64,000 nucleotides of DNA from Micavibrio aeruginosavorus_D (GTDB taxonomy: Bacteria; Pseudomonadota; Alphaproteobacteria; Micavibrionales; Micavibrionaceae), in assembly GCF_051245535.1 (NCBI RefSeq), contig NZ_CP195303.1:2294001-2358000 (forward strand), in the 5' to 3' direction. The notes below the pieces were generated by a model, which worked only from the letters and a program-made list of their open reading frames with translations, did no database searches and was not told the origin of the DNA. The stretch's first letter is position 1. Each line of letters begins with the position of its first letter. Shown piece after piece: positions 52,542 to 60,595 of the stretch. Position numbers and translations under genes: made by a program.

Positions 52542-53864
52542 CTACGCGATTGTCATGCCGTCAACGCGCAGCGTCGGGGCGGAGACTTTGCGTTTGAACC
52601 GGTCCAGATCATCGGCGGCGACCATGTGTTTAAACATCTCGCGCAAATTCCCGGCGATGGGCACGTTGGATACGGCGAAGGCGATTTGACCATCGCGGAT
52701 CCAGAAGCCCTGCGCCGCGCGGCTGTAATCGCCGTTGATCAGGTTGATGCCCTGACCCATCAGGCCCGTGACATACAGCCCGTCTTTAATGTCCGCGAAC
52801 ATATCGGCCAGTTTCATGCCCGGCTCGATTGTCATGTTCGATGCGCCGCCCGTCGGGGCCACGCCGAAATGGCGGGAATCTTTCAGCCCCATAAACACGC
52901 CGCGTAAAACGCCATCTTCGACCAGAATGCGGTTTTGTGTGGCCATGCTCAGGCCGTTATACATTTTCGACCCCAACCCGCGTTTCAAATGCGGGTTGTC
53001 GATGATGGTGATGCCCGGCGCGAATAATGCCGTGCCGATTTCATCCAGATTCATGAAGGTGCGTTTGTAACGCAAAACGCCACCCTGAACGGCGGAGGCG
53101 AAATGGCCCAGCAAGCCCGCCGCCATGTCCGGTGCGAACAGAACCGGGTAACGGCCCGACAGACCTTGTTGCGGGTTCAGCGCTGCGGCGGCTTTCTCAC
53201 CGGCCTTGCGGCCGATCATGGCCGCATCGGGCAGGTCGCTGCCGTAAATGGCCACGCCGTAATCATAATCGCGTTCCATCGCGCCGTTTTCTTCGGCAAT
53301 CACAACGGCGTTCATGGAATGCACGGTGCCACGGTTTGTGAAGATCACGCCATCAGTGTCCAGCGAAACGGATGTGCTTTTGTGCCATGACGCGCTGCCG
53401 CCTTCGGAATTGGTGATTTTTGCAACGTTCAGCGCGGCGCTTTCAGCATCCCGGGCGCGGTCCAGCATTTCACCGGCGGTTGGGACGCGCGGATCATACA
53501 GATCCAAACGATCATTGTGACGGATTTTGGCCAGCATATCGGCCTCCAGCGGGCGGCGCTCCGGGTCTTGCTCAGCCAGTTTGATGGCGGCATGCATGGA
53601 TTCGATGGCCGCGTCGATATCATCCGGGCTCAGGCTCGACAGGCTGGTGGTGGCCGTCTGGTTGCCGACCCACGCTTGCATGGACACGCCCAAAGATTCG
53701 GATGTTTCCATCTTTTCAATCTGGCCCATGCGCACGCCCACTTCGCGCGCTTCGGATACGCTGTAGCTGGCTTCGGCATGGTCCACGCCGTCGATCTTTT
53801 TGATCTTGTCCAGAATACGCGCCAGCGTATCGGTCATCTCGGTCATTTGTTTGGTGGTTTTCAT
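52542..53864 (-). CDS. tldE: TldE/PmbA, non-catalytic partner of TldD
   Basis: A 440-residue member of the TldD/PmbA family that lacks the HExxxH motif, as expected for TldE. Recognisable parts are VRMGQIEKMETSESLGVSM, YPVLFAPDMAAGLLGHFASAVQGG, LGSKMYNGLSMATQNRILVEDG and GLMGQGINLINGDYSRAAQGFWI (read in pieces). The heterodimer with TldD is needed for activity. The ATG at 53864 has GGGAG six bases upstream; the longer frame to 53951 lacks this. Convergent with tldD, so the partners are not on one transcript. Confidence 0.93.
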   Translation of the reverse strand: MKTTKQMTEMTDTLARILDKIKKIDGVDHAEASYSVSEAREVGVRMGQIEKMETSESLGVSMQAWVGNQTATTSLSSLSPDDIDAAIESMHAAIKLAEQDPERRPLEADMLAKIRHNDRLDLYDPRVPTAGEMLDRARDAESAALNVAKITNSEGGSASWHKSTSVSLDTDGVIFTNRGTVHSMNAVVIAEENGAMERDYDYGVAIYGSDLPDAAMIGRKAGEKAAAALNPQQGLSGRYPVLFAPDMAAGLLGHFASAVQGGVLRYKRTFMNLDEIGTALFAPGITIIDNPHLKRGLGSKMYNGLSMATQNRILVEDGVLRGVFMGLKDSRHFGVAPTGGASNMTIEPGMKLADMFADIKDGLYVTGLMGQGINLINGDYSRAAQGFWIRDGQIAFAVSNVPIAGNLREMFKHMVAADDLDRFKRKVSAPTLRVDGMTIA

Positions 53865-54019
53865 TGTGGGCTCCCGGTTGTTCGTCTGCGCGGTCATTGG
53901 GCCGCGTCGCGTCATTGTTCTTCGTGTTTTTTGATGGTTTAGGCGTAGCATGCCCGCCCCCTTATGTCAAAATTTAGGGGCGGGTTATTCAGGTAAAAAT
54001 AATGTTATTTTTCAGCGTG

Positions 54020-55558
54020 TTATGGTGCCGGAGCCGCAGGCTTTGCGGGGGTGTTGGGCCGGGTGATTGTGTATTCGCTGCTCCGTCGTAGATGGTCGAC
54101 GGCGCAGAGCAGGATTTTGTCCGGCCCGCCGCTAAACAGGCGCAGATCGTCATTGGCAATATCCGTACCCAGATCGTCGCGCACGCGGCACAGGCTGCCA
54201 GCTTTGCGGGCTGCGGCCTTTTCGGCGTCAGGGTTTTTAATCATGCGGTCCTTGTCGCGTTCATGCTCTTTCAGTCTGGCCTCAACCCCTTCGACCAGAA
54301 TATCCGGCATGACGCCGTATCCTTGCAGCCACGTGCCGGACGGCAAGCGGTACAATGCGGTCGTCACCCGCACGGCATCGTCACGGTCTTCGCCGAGGCG
54401 GCTGAGATAAATCGTGCTTTGAACCGATCCCTTGCCAAAGGATTGCGTGCCGATGATGGTGGCGCGCTTATGGTCCTGTAGCGCGCCGGACAGGATTTCC
54501 GCCGCTGATGCCGATGCGTCATTGACCAAAACAACCAGCGGGGCACCGTTCAGGATATCCCCCGGCGTAACCTTTTCATCGTAAGTGTATTTTTTATTTT
54601 CAACGATGACGGAAACACCGCTTTCGGCGTCAATAAATCCATTGGCAATGCGGGCGGCCAAGTACACCAGCCCACCCGGATTGTTGCGTAAATCCAAAAT
54701 ATATCCACGCAATGGATTACTTCTGTGCGCCTCGTTCATTGAACGAATGGCGTCGTTGATGGTGTTGAACGCATCGCGGTCGCTGAAATTGCGCAGGCGG
54801 ATGTAACCAATATCGCCATCAATCACCTTGTGGCGGACGGCTGAGAATGTCACGACACTGCGTTTTAGGGTAACGGTTTTTTCTTCTTTTTCGCCCGCCG
54901 GAATGAATGTCAGTGTCACAGGCGTTCCAATGTCACCCAGAATCATGTTGGCGGCGTCGTTAAATTTTCCGGCGACGCTGATATTTTCGACTTTGGTGAT
55001 AATGTCGCCGCGCTTGATGCCGGCGGCTTTGGCGGGGCCGTCATCGGCGGTGTCTTCGATAATCAGGCCGCCAATGCGTTTTTCGTCCTGATAAATGATG
55101 CCAATGCCCTTCAGTGAACTTTTTCCGATAATGGCTTCGCGCACTTCGTCCGGAGTGATGTAATAATCGTGTGGGCTGACGCTGGACATCGCACCGATAA
55201 TCGCATCGATAACGATTTTTTCGTGTTCTTCTTTGGTGACGCCCTCGCCATCAATCATGGCTTTGATTTGTGCGTCGGTGTCGCGGACGTGGTCGGGGCC
55301 GCGTGTTTCGCGCACGTTCTTGATCGCGCCACGGATCATGTCGTCGATTTTTGGATTGACGATTGATTCCTTTGCCACCTCATCCAGCAGCTTGTTCATC
55401 AGGTCATACTTGAAATATTGTGTGGGTACTGGCTCCGCGGGCGCGGTTTTTTGTGCGTTCGTATCGGACGGGGCTGGTCCAATAGAACCACATCCCGATC
55501 CCAAGACGCAGGCCGATGCCAAAAAAAGAGCGCAAAGCTTTTTCGCTGTGAAAGCCAT
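54020..55558 (-). CDS. S41 carboxyl-terminal-processing lipoprotein protease, copy 1
   Basis: A 512-residue CTP with a lipoprotein-like signal (CALFLASACVLGSGC, lipidation Cys near 23), a helical N-domain, a PDZ domain (residues about 145-225; GIGIIYQDEKRIGGLIIEDT, KAAGIKRGDIITKV) and the S41 catalytic domain. The Ser/Lys pair is Ser351 in VNDASASAAEI and Lys376 in SFGKGSVQ. LDLRNNPGG is the conserved substrate-binding strand. The C-terminal 70 residues have two Cys (LCRVRDD and LLCAVDHLRR) conserved in all four copies. The least similar of the four; the leader carries AACAGGGAT. Confidence 0.92.
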   Translation of the reverse strand: MAFTAKKLCALFLASACVLGSGCGSIGPAPSDTNAQKTAPAEPVPTQYFKYDLMNKLLDEVAKESIVNPKIDDMIRGAIKNVRETRGPDHVRDTDAQIKAMIDGEGVTKEEHEKIVIDAIIGAMSSVSPHDYYITPDEVREAIIGKSSLKGIGIIYQDEKRIGGLIIEDTADDGPAKAAGIKRGDIITKVENISVAGKFNDAANMILGDIGTPVTLTFIPAGEKEEKTVTLKRSVVTFSAVRHKVIDGDIGYIRLRNFSDRDAFNTINDAIRSMNEAHRSNPLRGYILDLRNNPGGLVYLAARIANGFIDAESGVSVIVENKKYTYDEKVTPGDILNGAPLVVLVNDASASAAEILSGALQDHKRATIIGTQSFGKGSVQSTIYLSRLGEDRDDAVRVTTALYRLPSGTWLQGYGVMPDILVEGVEARLKEHERDKDRMIKNPDAEKAAARKAGSLCRVRDDLGTDIANDDLRLFSGGPDKILLCAVDHLRRSSEYTITRPNTPAKPAAPAP

Positions 55559-55658
55559 GATATGCGATATCCCTGTTCTTTATTTTCGTTTTTTATTGAG
55601 AGAACCGTAGGGCAGAGGGGCGCGGCCTGTCAAGAAAACCATGGTGTCTGCGGCCAAT

Positions 55659-55686
55659 AAAAAACCCCGGATTTCCGGGGTTTTTT
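55659..55686. terminator. Rho-independent terminator downstream of CTP copy 2
   Basis: AAAACCCCGG and CCGGGGTTTT form the stem with an ATTT loop, with A- and T-runs on both sides. It separates CTP copies 2 and 1. Confidence 0.9.
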
Positions 55687-55720
55687 GCGTGATGTATCCC
55701 CCAAGCCCCGTATGAGGGCC

Positions 55721-57244
55721 TCAGCGCCCCGGCGCGGGCAGTGTGCGCGTGCGCGTATGGGTTTCGGTGCGGCGCAGATGGTCCAGCGCACAGAGCAATG
55801 TGCGGTCGGGCTGGCCGCGATAATCGCGAAAATCGGCGTTCAGGTCGTTTGCCGCCACCGCATTTTTCAACATGCAATGCGCGCTGAATCGCCGCACGGG
55901 CTTGGCTGTGCCATTCGGGTTGGCCAGTACGTTGGTCAGATCGCGTTCATGTTCCTGCAGCAAGGGTGTGACATCTTCGACCAGAATGTCCGGTGTGATG
56001 CCGATATTCTGGATCGATGCGCCAGACGGTAAATAATACATGGCCGATGTCACCTTCATCGCATCATGGCGTTCGGGCCAGACGCGGCCCAGTGAAATGC
56101 GGGTCTGCACCGATCCCTTGCCATAGGATTGGGTGCCCAGAACAGTAGCCCGTTGATGGTCCTGCAACGCGCCGGACACGATTTCGGCGGCGGAGGCCGA
56201 CCCGTCATTGATCAAAACCGTCAGGGGTTTACCCTCTAGCGCATCGCCCAGATGGGTTTTTTCGCTGTAGGTGTAATTGCGGGCGCGCACTTCGACGCTG
56301 GGCGCGCCGGCCTTGTCAACGAAGGCATCGACGAGAATGCGGGCTTCCTGCACCAACCCACCGGGGTTGCCGCGCAAATCGAGAATATAGCCCTTGATCT
56401 TGTCTGGTCCGATGGATTGTTCCAATCCGGCCATGGCGTTGACCACCGCACCCGCCGATCCACGCGATGAAAAATCACGCAGGCGGACATACGCAATATC
56501 ACCCATCGCCCGCGCCGATGTGGGTGTGTATTTATAAGAATCGCGCATGATCGTGATGGTTTGCACGGTATCCGTGCCCATGCGCCGCACGGTCATGGAC
56601 ACGGGCGTGCCCTTGTCCCCGACGATCATTGCGCGCGCCTGTTTGGTTTTCAATCCGGCCACGGGTTTGCCATCAACGGCGGTGATGATGTCGCCAATGC
56701 GCAGGCCAGCCTTGGACGCCGGGCCACCATCGGCCATGTCGAAAATCAGCAGGCCGCCGGCTTTATCATCCACCTCGAATGAAATGCCGATGCCCGTGAC
56801 CTTTGGGCTGCCGCGCCAGAGTTGTTCGACCTCGGCTTCGGTCATATACGCATCGTGCGGGCTGAGGATTTTGGCCAGACCCTTCACACCGCCAACGATG
56901 ATTTTTTCGCGCGTTGCGGCATCGGTGCCGGGCGCGTCGATCAGGGCGCGGATCTGGCTGTCGCTTTGGGTTTTATACGCATCGCCCAATTCTGTGCGCG
57001 CACCATCGACGACGCCCGCCGCCATGGTGGCCGCATCGCGCCCGACGACGGAATAATACGCCGTGGTTTTCAGCAATTCGTTGAAGGGCGCGTAGGCGAA
57101 GGGCGGCGCTTCGGCGGATTGGCTTTGCCCTTGTGGAGAAGGTGGTTGCGGATGATTGGGTTGCGTGCTGCTGCACCCGGCTGCGGCCAGCCCCATGGTG
57201 GCGGCAAAGAAATCCAGTGAAAGGGTTTTGGCCCGAATGCGCAT
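55721..57244 (-). CDS. S41 carboxyl-terminal-processing lipoprotein protease, copy 2
   Basis: A 507-residue paralog. The lipobox is LAAAGC, then a Pro/Gln-rich linker. PDZ residues are VTGIGISFEVDDKAGGLLIFDM and SKAGLRIGDIITAVDGKPVAG (in pieces). The Ser/Lys pair is Ser351 in INDGSASAAEI and Lys376 in SYGKGSVQ. The substrate strand is LDLRGNPGG. The C-terminal conserved Cys are in FSAHCMLKNAV and TLLCALDHLRR. ACAGGGAT with 8-base spacing favours the ATG at 57244 over 57250. The protein should be anchored in a membrane facing the periplasm, where it trims C-termini of exported proteins. Confidence 0.92.
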   Translation of the reverse strand: MRIRAKTLSLDFFAATMGLAAAGCSSTQPNHPQPPSPQGQSQSAEAPPFAYAPFNELLKTTAYYSVVGRDAATMAAGVVDGARTELGDAYKTQSDSQIRALIDAPGTDAATREKIIVGGVKGLAKILSPHDAYMTEAEVEQLWRGSPKVTGIGISFEVDDKAGGLLIFDMADGGPASKAGLRIGDIITAVDGKPVAGLKTKQARAMIVGDKGTPVSMTVRRMGTDTVQTITIMRDSYKYTPTSARAMGDIAYVRLRDFSSRGSAGAVVNAMAGLEQSIGPDKIKGYILDLRGNPGGLVQEARILVDAFVDKAGAPSVEVRARNYTYSEKTHLGDALEGKPLTVLINDGSASAAEIVSGALQDHQRATVLGTQSYGKGSVQTRISLGRVWPERHDAMKVTSAMYYLPSGASIQNIGITPDILVEDVTPLLQEHERDLTNVLANPNGTAKPVRRFSAHCMLKNAVAANDLNADFRDYRGQPDRTLLCALDHLRRTETHTRTRTLPAPGR

Positions 57245-57344
57245 GATCATAATCCCTGTTGGTCGCTTTTTATAATTTTGTTTCCACGACCCTAGAGCGC
57301 TTTGCCGAAAACTGTCAAGAAATGCGCGTGTTTGTGGCGCATAT

Positions 57345-57375
57345 AAAAACCCCCGCCGAAACGGGCGGGGGTTTT
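57345..57375. terminator. Rho-independent terminator downstream of CTP copy 3
   Basis: AAAACCCCCGCC and GGCGGGGGTTTT form the stem with loop GAAAC. It separates CTP copies 3 and 2. Confidence 0.9.
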
Positions 57376-57399
57376 GTAATTGTTTCAGTGTATTACCAG

Positions 57400-58908
57400 T
57401 TATGCGCCCGGTTGCGGGGCCGGGGGAACCGGTTTGGTCGTCGTTTGCGACGGGGTTGCCAGCACATGTTCCAGCGCGCAGAGCAGAGCCTTGTCCACCG
57501 CCTTGGTTGTAATGCGGGCATCCATCACGACCTTATCGGGTGTGATGCCGTCATTGACGGCGCAGGTGAATTTGGGCTGCGCCGTGCGCGTTTCTTTTTC
57601 AGGGTTATGCAGCGTGTTCTTCAAATCCCGTTCGTGTTCCGGGGCAACGTCGTCGACATCCTGGACGAAAATGTCCGGCATAACGCCAAGGCCCTGAATA
57701 GAATCACCGGAGGGCAGGTGGTACAAGGCAACTGTAACTTTAATGGCATCCTTGCGGTCCGGAAATTTCGCAGCCAGTGGCAGAACGCTCTGCACCGAAC
57801 CCTTGCCAAAGCTTTGCGTGCCGATGATCGTGGCCCGGCCAAAATCTTTCAAGGCACCAGCCACAATTTCCGATGCGGAGGCTGACCCGTCATTGATCAG
57901 GACGACCAGTTTCTTGCCATTCAGGATATCGCCGGGTGTGGCATTGAATGTCTGGGCCACCGCGCCGCCGCGGCCGCGAATGGTCAGGGTCGGATTGGTC
58001 CCATCCACAAACATATCGACGATGTCTGTGGCTTGTTCCAAACGGCCGCCTGTGTTGGAGCGCAAATCCAGAATGTAGCCAGCGGGATTTTTGCTGGCGG
58101 CTTTGGTTATGGCGGCTTTGATTTTCCCCGGGCTTCCATCGGTCAGGAAATCGCGCAGCTGGATATAGGACACAGTGCCGATCATCTTGCTGGCGACGGA
58201 TGCAACGGTGAATGGTGCGCGGGTAATGGTGAAATCCAATTCCTGATCGTCACGACGCACGCGGATGGCCACGGTTGTACCGGCGGGGCCGCCGATGGTG
58301 TCTTGAACCTTGTACAGGTTGTCTTTCGTAATGGTCACGCCGCCCACGGCGATGATGTGATCTTCCGGCTTCAGTCCCGCTTTGTGGGCACCGCCGCCCT
58401 CGACCAATTCAAGGATGCGGATACTGTCGGCGCCTTCTTCCATGCTGATGACAACGCCGATACCGATCGTTGTGGGCGCGTTGCCCATGATAATCTCCAG
58501 ATCTTCCGGGCTGACATAGGAATCATGCGGGCTGAGTGTTTTCAGCATGCCGTCAATCGCGCCCGTGCTCAGCTTGTCCTGATCGACGTCATGGACAGAA
58601 ATTTTGCCGGCTACGTCGCGGATTGTCATGTACAAGTTGACGGTTTCCATTTCGCTCAGGGTCATGGGAACCATGATGACGGGTTCGGAGTCCGGGCCGA
58701 TATCCGGCGATTCGGTGATGATTTTCGGTGCCGTTTCTCCGTCCGTTGCAACCGTTGGGGCCGGTGCGGGCTTCGCCGCAGGGGCGGTGACGGTTGCGGT
58801 CTCCGGGCGGCTCGCACTGGCATCCTTGACTGTGGCGCAGCCAAAGACACCCGTGCCAAGGGCCGCGGCTAAGAATGCGGAGCGTAAGGTTTTTGAATTG
58901 AACTGCAT
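57400..58908 (-). CDS. S41 carboxyl-terminal-processing lipoprotein protease, copy 3
   Basis: A 502-residue paralog. The lipobox is GVFGC (Cys near 24), followed by an Ala/Pro/Thr-rich linker of about 40 residues. PDZ motifs: TIGIGVVISMEEGADSIRIL and HKAGLKPEDHIIAVGG. The Ser/Lys pair is Ser344 in INDGSASASEI and Lys369 in SFGKGSVQ; LDLRSNTGG is the substrate strand. The C-terminal Cys are in FTCAVNDG and LLCALEHVL. AACAGGGAT leader. It is closest to copy 4 in the SASASEIVAGAL block. Confidence 0.92.
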   Translation of the reverse strand: MQFNSKTLRSAFLAAALGTGVFGCATVKDASASRPETATVTAPAAKPAPAPTVATDGETAPKIITESPDIGPDSEPVIMVPMTLSEMETVNLYMTIRDVAGKISVHDVDQDKLSTGAIDGMLKTLSPHDSYVSPEDLEIIMGNAPTTIGIGVVISMEEGADSIRILELVEGGGAHKAGLKPEDHIIAVGGVTITKDNLYKVQDTIGGPAGTTVAIRVRRDDQELDFTITRAPFTVASVASKMIGTVSYIQLRDFLTDGSPGKIKAAITKAASKNPAGYILDLRSNTGGRLEQATDIVDMFVDGTNPTLTIRGRGGAVAQTFNATPGDILNGKKLVVLINDGSASASEIVAGALKDFGRATIIGTQSFGKGSVQSVLPLAAKFPDRKDAIKVTVALYHLPSGDSIQGLGVMPDIFVQDVDDVAPEHERDLKNTLHNPEKETRTAQPKFTCAVNDGITPDKVVMDARITTKAVDKALLCALEHVLATPSQTTTKPVPPAPQPGA

Positions 58909-58947
58909 TGTGCATTCATCCCTGTTTGTTCTGAATTTTTTATATGT

Positions 58948-60432
58948 TTACGGCTTTGGCGCTGCGACCGGTGTGATGGTGGCATTCCCGGATGTGCCCT
59001 TCAGATGTTTCATGGCGCACAGCAATGCACGGTCCACATCATCGCGGCCCCAGCGGTAATCACGGCCCAGTTTTTTCCACGTTGCATCATCCTTGACGGT
59101 GCAGGTGTGGGTTTCGGTCCGTTTTTGCACGGTGTCACCGTTCGGGTTGTCGACATTGTTGCCCAGATCGCGTTCATGCTCGATGTTTTTCTCATCAACA
59201 CCGTTGACCAGGATGTCCGGCGTGATGCCGACGTTCTGGATCGACCGGCCCGTGGGCAGGTGATACAGCGCGCTGGTCACCTTCATACCATCCTCGCGGC
59301 CCGGGATATACCTGCCGAACGGAAAAACGGATTGTACGGACCCTTTGCCAAAGGAGGGCGTGCCAATCAAGGTGGCGCGGTTGAAGTCCTGCAAGGCCCC
59401 GGCCACGATTTCGGAGGCCGATGCGGACCCGCCATTGATCAAAACGACCAATTTCTTGCCGTTCAGAATATCCCCCGGTACGGCGGCCCATTCGTGTGTG
59501 ACCACGCCGTTTGCGCCGCGCATGTCAACGATCGGCCTGTTTTGCTGGCCAACGAACAGATCGGTAATTTCGGCGGCCATGTCCAACCGTCCGCCGCCAT
59601 TATAGCGCAGGTCGAGAATGTAGCCGTTGACCGGCTTGCTTCCGGATTTTTCTTCCAGTTTTTTGAAAGCATCGGCGACCTGTGTATGGACGTCTCCCTC
59701 CATAAAGGTGGACAGGCGGACATAGGCAACATCGTCCAGCAATTTGGCGTCAACGGCTTTGACGACGACCACATCACGGACGATCTTCAGGGGCGGCTGC
59801 GCTTTGCCATCGCGTTCAAATGTCAGGGTTACGGTGGTGCCCTTTTCGCCGCGGATCAGGCCGACGGCCTTGTCGATGGGCAAGTCCTTCACCGATTGGC
59901 CATTCACATGGCTGATGATATCACCCGCGTACACGCCCGCTTTTTGAGCCGGGCCGCCGTCAAGCACGCCCTGAACGACGATCAATCCGGTATCGTCCAT
60001 TTTTTCCAGGGTGGCGCCGATCCCGGTCAGGGTTTCGGGCTTACCGCTCATGCGGTCATTCATGTCTTCGGCTGTGATGTAGGCGTCATGCGGGGTCAAT
60101 GTTTTCAGCATGCCGTCAATCGCGCCCTGCATCAATTTGTCGCGGTCCTGTGCCTGCGGCATCACGGAATTGTCTTGGATCAAGGCGCGCGTCAGCCCGA
60201 TCATCGAAAAGCGTTCAAATTCTTCGCGGTCGTTGAAGCGCACCACGTAGCCCGGACGGGGATCGGGGTTGCCTTCAGGCGACACGGGCGTTGCTTGAAC
60301 GGGGGTTTTGACCGGCTCGGACGGCTTCGGCGCGTCCGCATTATTGTCATTGGTCGTTGCGCAACCGCCCAGACCCATACCGATTGCGGTGGTCAGAAAA
60401 AGGGCGGACAGATTTTTGGATGTCAGGCGCAT
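58948..60432 (-). CDS. S41 carboxyl-terminal-processing lipoprotein protease, copy 4
   Basis: A 494-residue paralog and the first CTP after coxA. The lipobox is GLGGC (Cys near 24). PDZ motifs: LTGIGATLEKMDDTGLIVVQGV and QKAGVYAGDIISHVNGQS (in pieces). The Ser/Lys pair is Ser338 in INGGSASASEI and Lys363 in SFGKGSVQ; LDLRYNGGG is the substrate strand. C-terminal Cys in HTCTVKDD and LLCAMKHLKG. AACAGGGAT leader about 8 bases before the ATG. A terminator stands between it and coxA. Confidence 0.92.
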   Translation of the reverse strand: MRLTSKNLSALFLTTAIGMGLGGCATTNDNNADAPKPSEPVKTPVQATPVSPEGNPDPRPGYVVRFNDREEFERFSMIGLTRALIQDNSVMPQAQDRDKLMQGAIDGMLKTLTPHDAYITAEDMNDRMSGKPETLTGIGATLEKMDDTGLIVVQGVLDGGPAQKAGVYAGDIISHVNGQSVKDLPIDKAVGLIRGEKGTTVTLTFERDGKAQPPLKIVRDVVVVKAVDAKLLDDVAYVRLSTFMEGDVHTQVADAFKKLEEKSGSKPVNGYILDLRYNGGGRLDMAAEITDLFVGQQNRPIVDMRGANGVVTHEWAAVPGDILNGKKLVVLINGGSASASEIVAGALQDFNRATLIGTPSFGKGSVQSVFPFGRYIPGREDGMKVTSALYHLPTGRSIQNVGITPDILVNGVDEKNIEHERDLGNNVDNPNGDTVQKRTETHTCTVKDDATWKKLGRDYRWGRDDVDRALLCAMKHLKGTSGNATITPVAAPKP

Positions 60433-60533
60433 TATATGTATCCCTGTTTAAAGTTATTTTTTTGTTTGAAGGGCCTGATCCTAGGACTCTGATGTTGCTT
60501 CTGTCAAATCATTTGTCCCCTGATTCGGGGCAT

Positions 60534-60563
60534 AAAAAAACACCCCCGTTTGGGGGTGTTTTC
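60534..60563. terminator. Rho-independent terminator between coxA and the CTP cluster
   Basis: AAAACACCCCC and GGGGGTGTTTT form the stem with a GTTT-type loop and flanking A- and T-runs. It should end the coxB-coxA transcript before the protease genes. Confidence 0.9.
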
Positions 60564-60595
60564 TTTAATTTCAATCCCTTAGAGGGGCCGTTTGT

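Noticed and set aside
59005..60492. 495-codon open frame on the plus strand
   Set aside because: Antisense to CTP copy 4, which has intact S41 motifs; no domain or ribosome-binding site.
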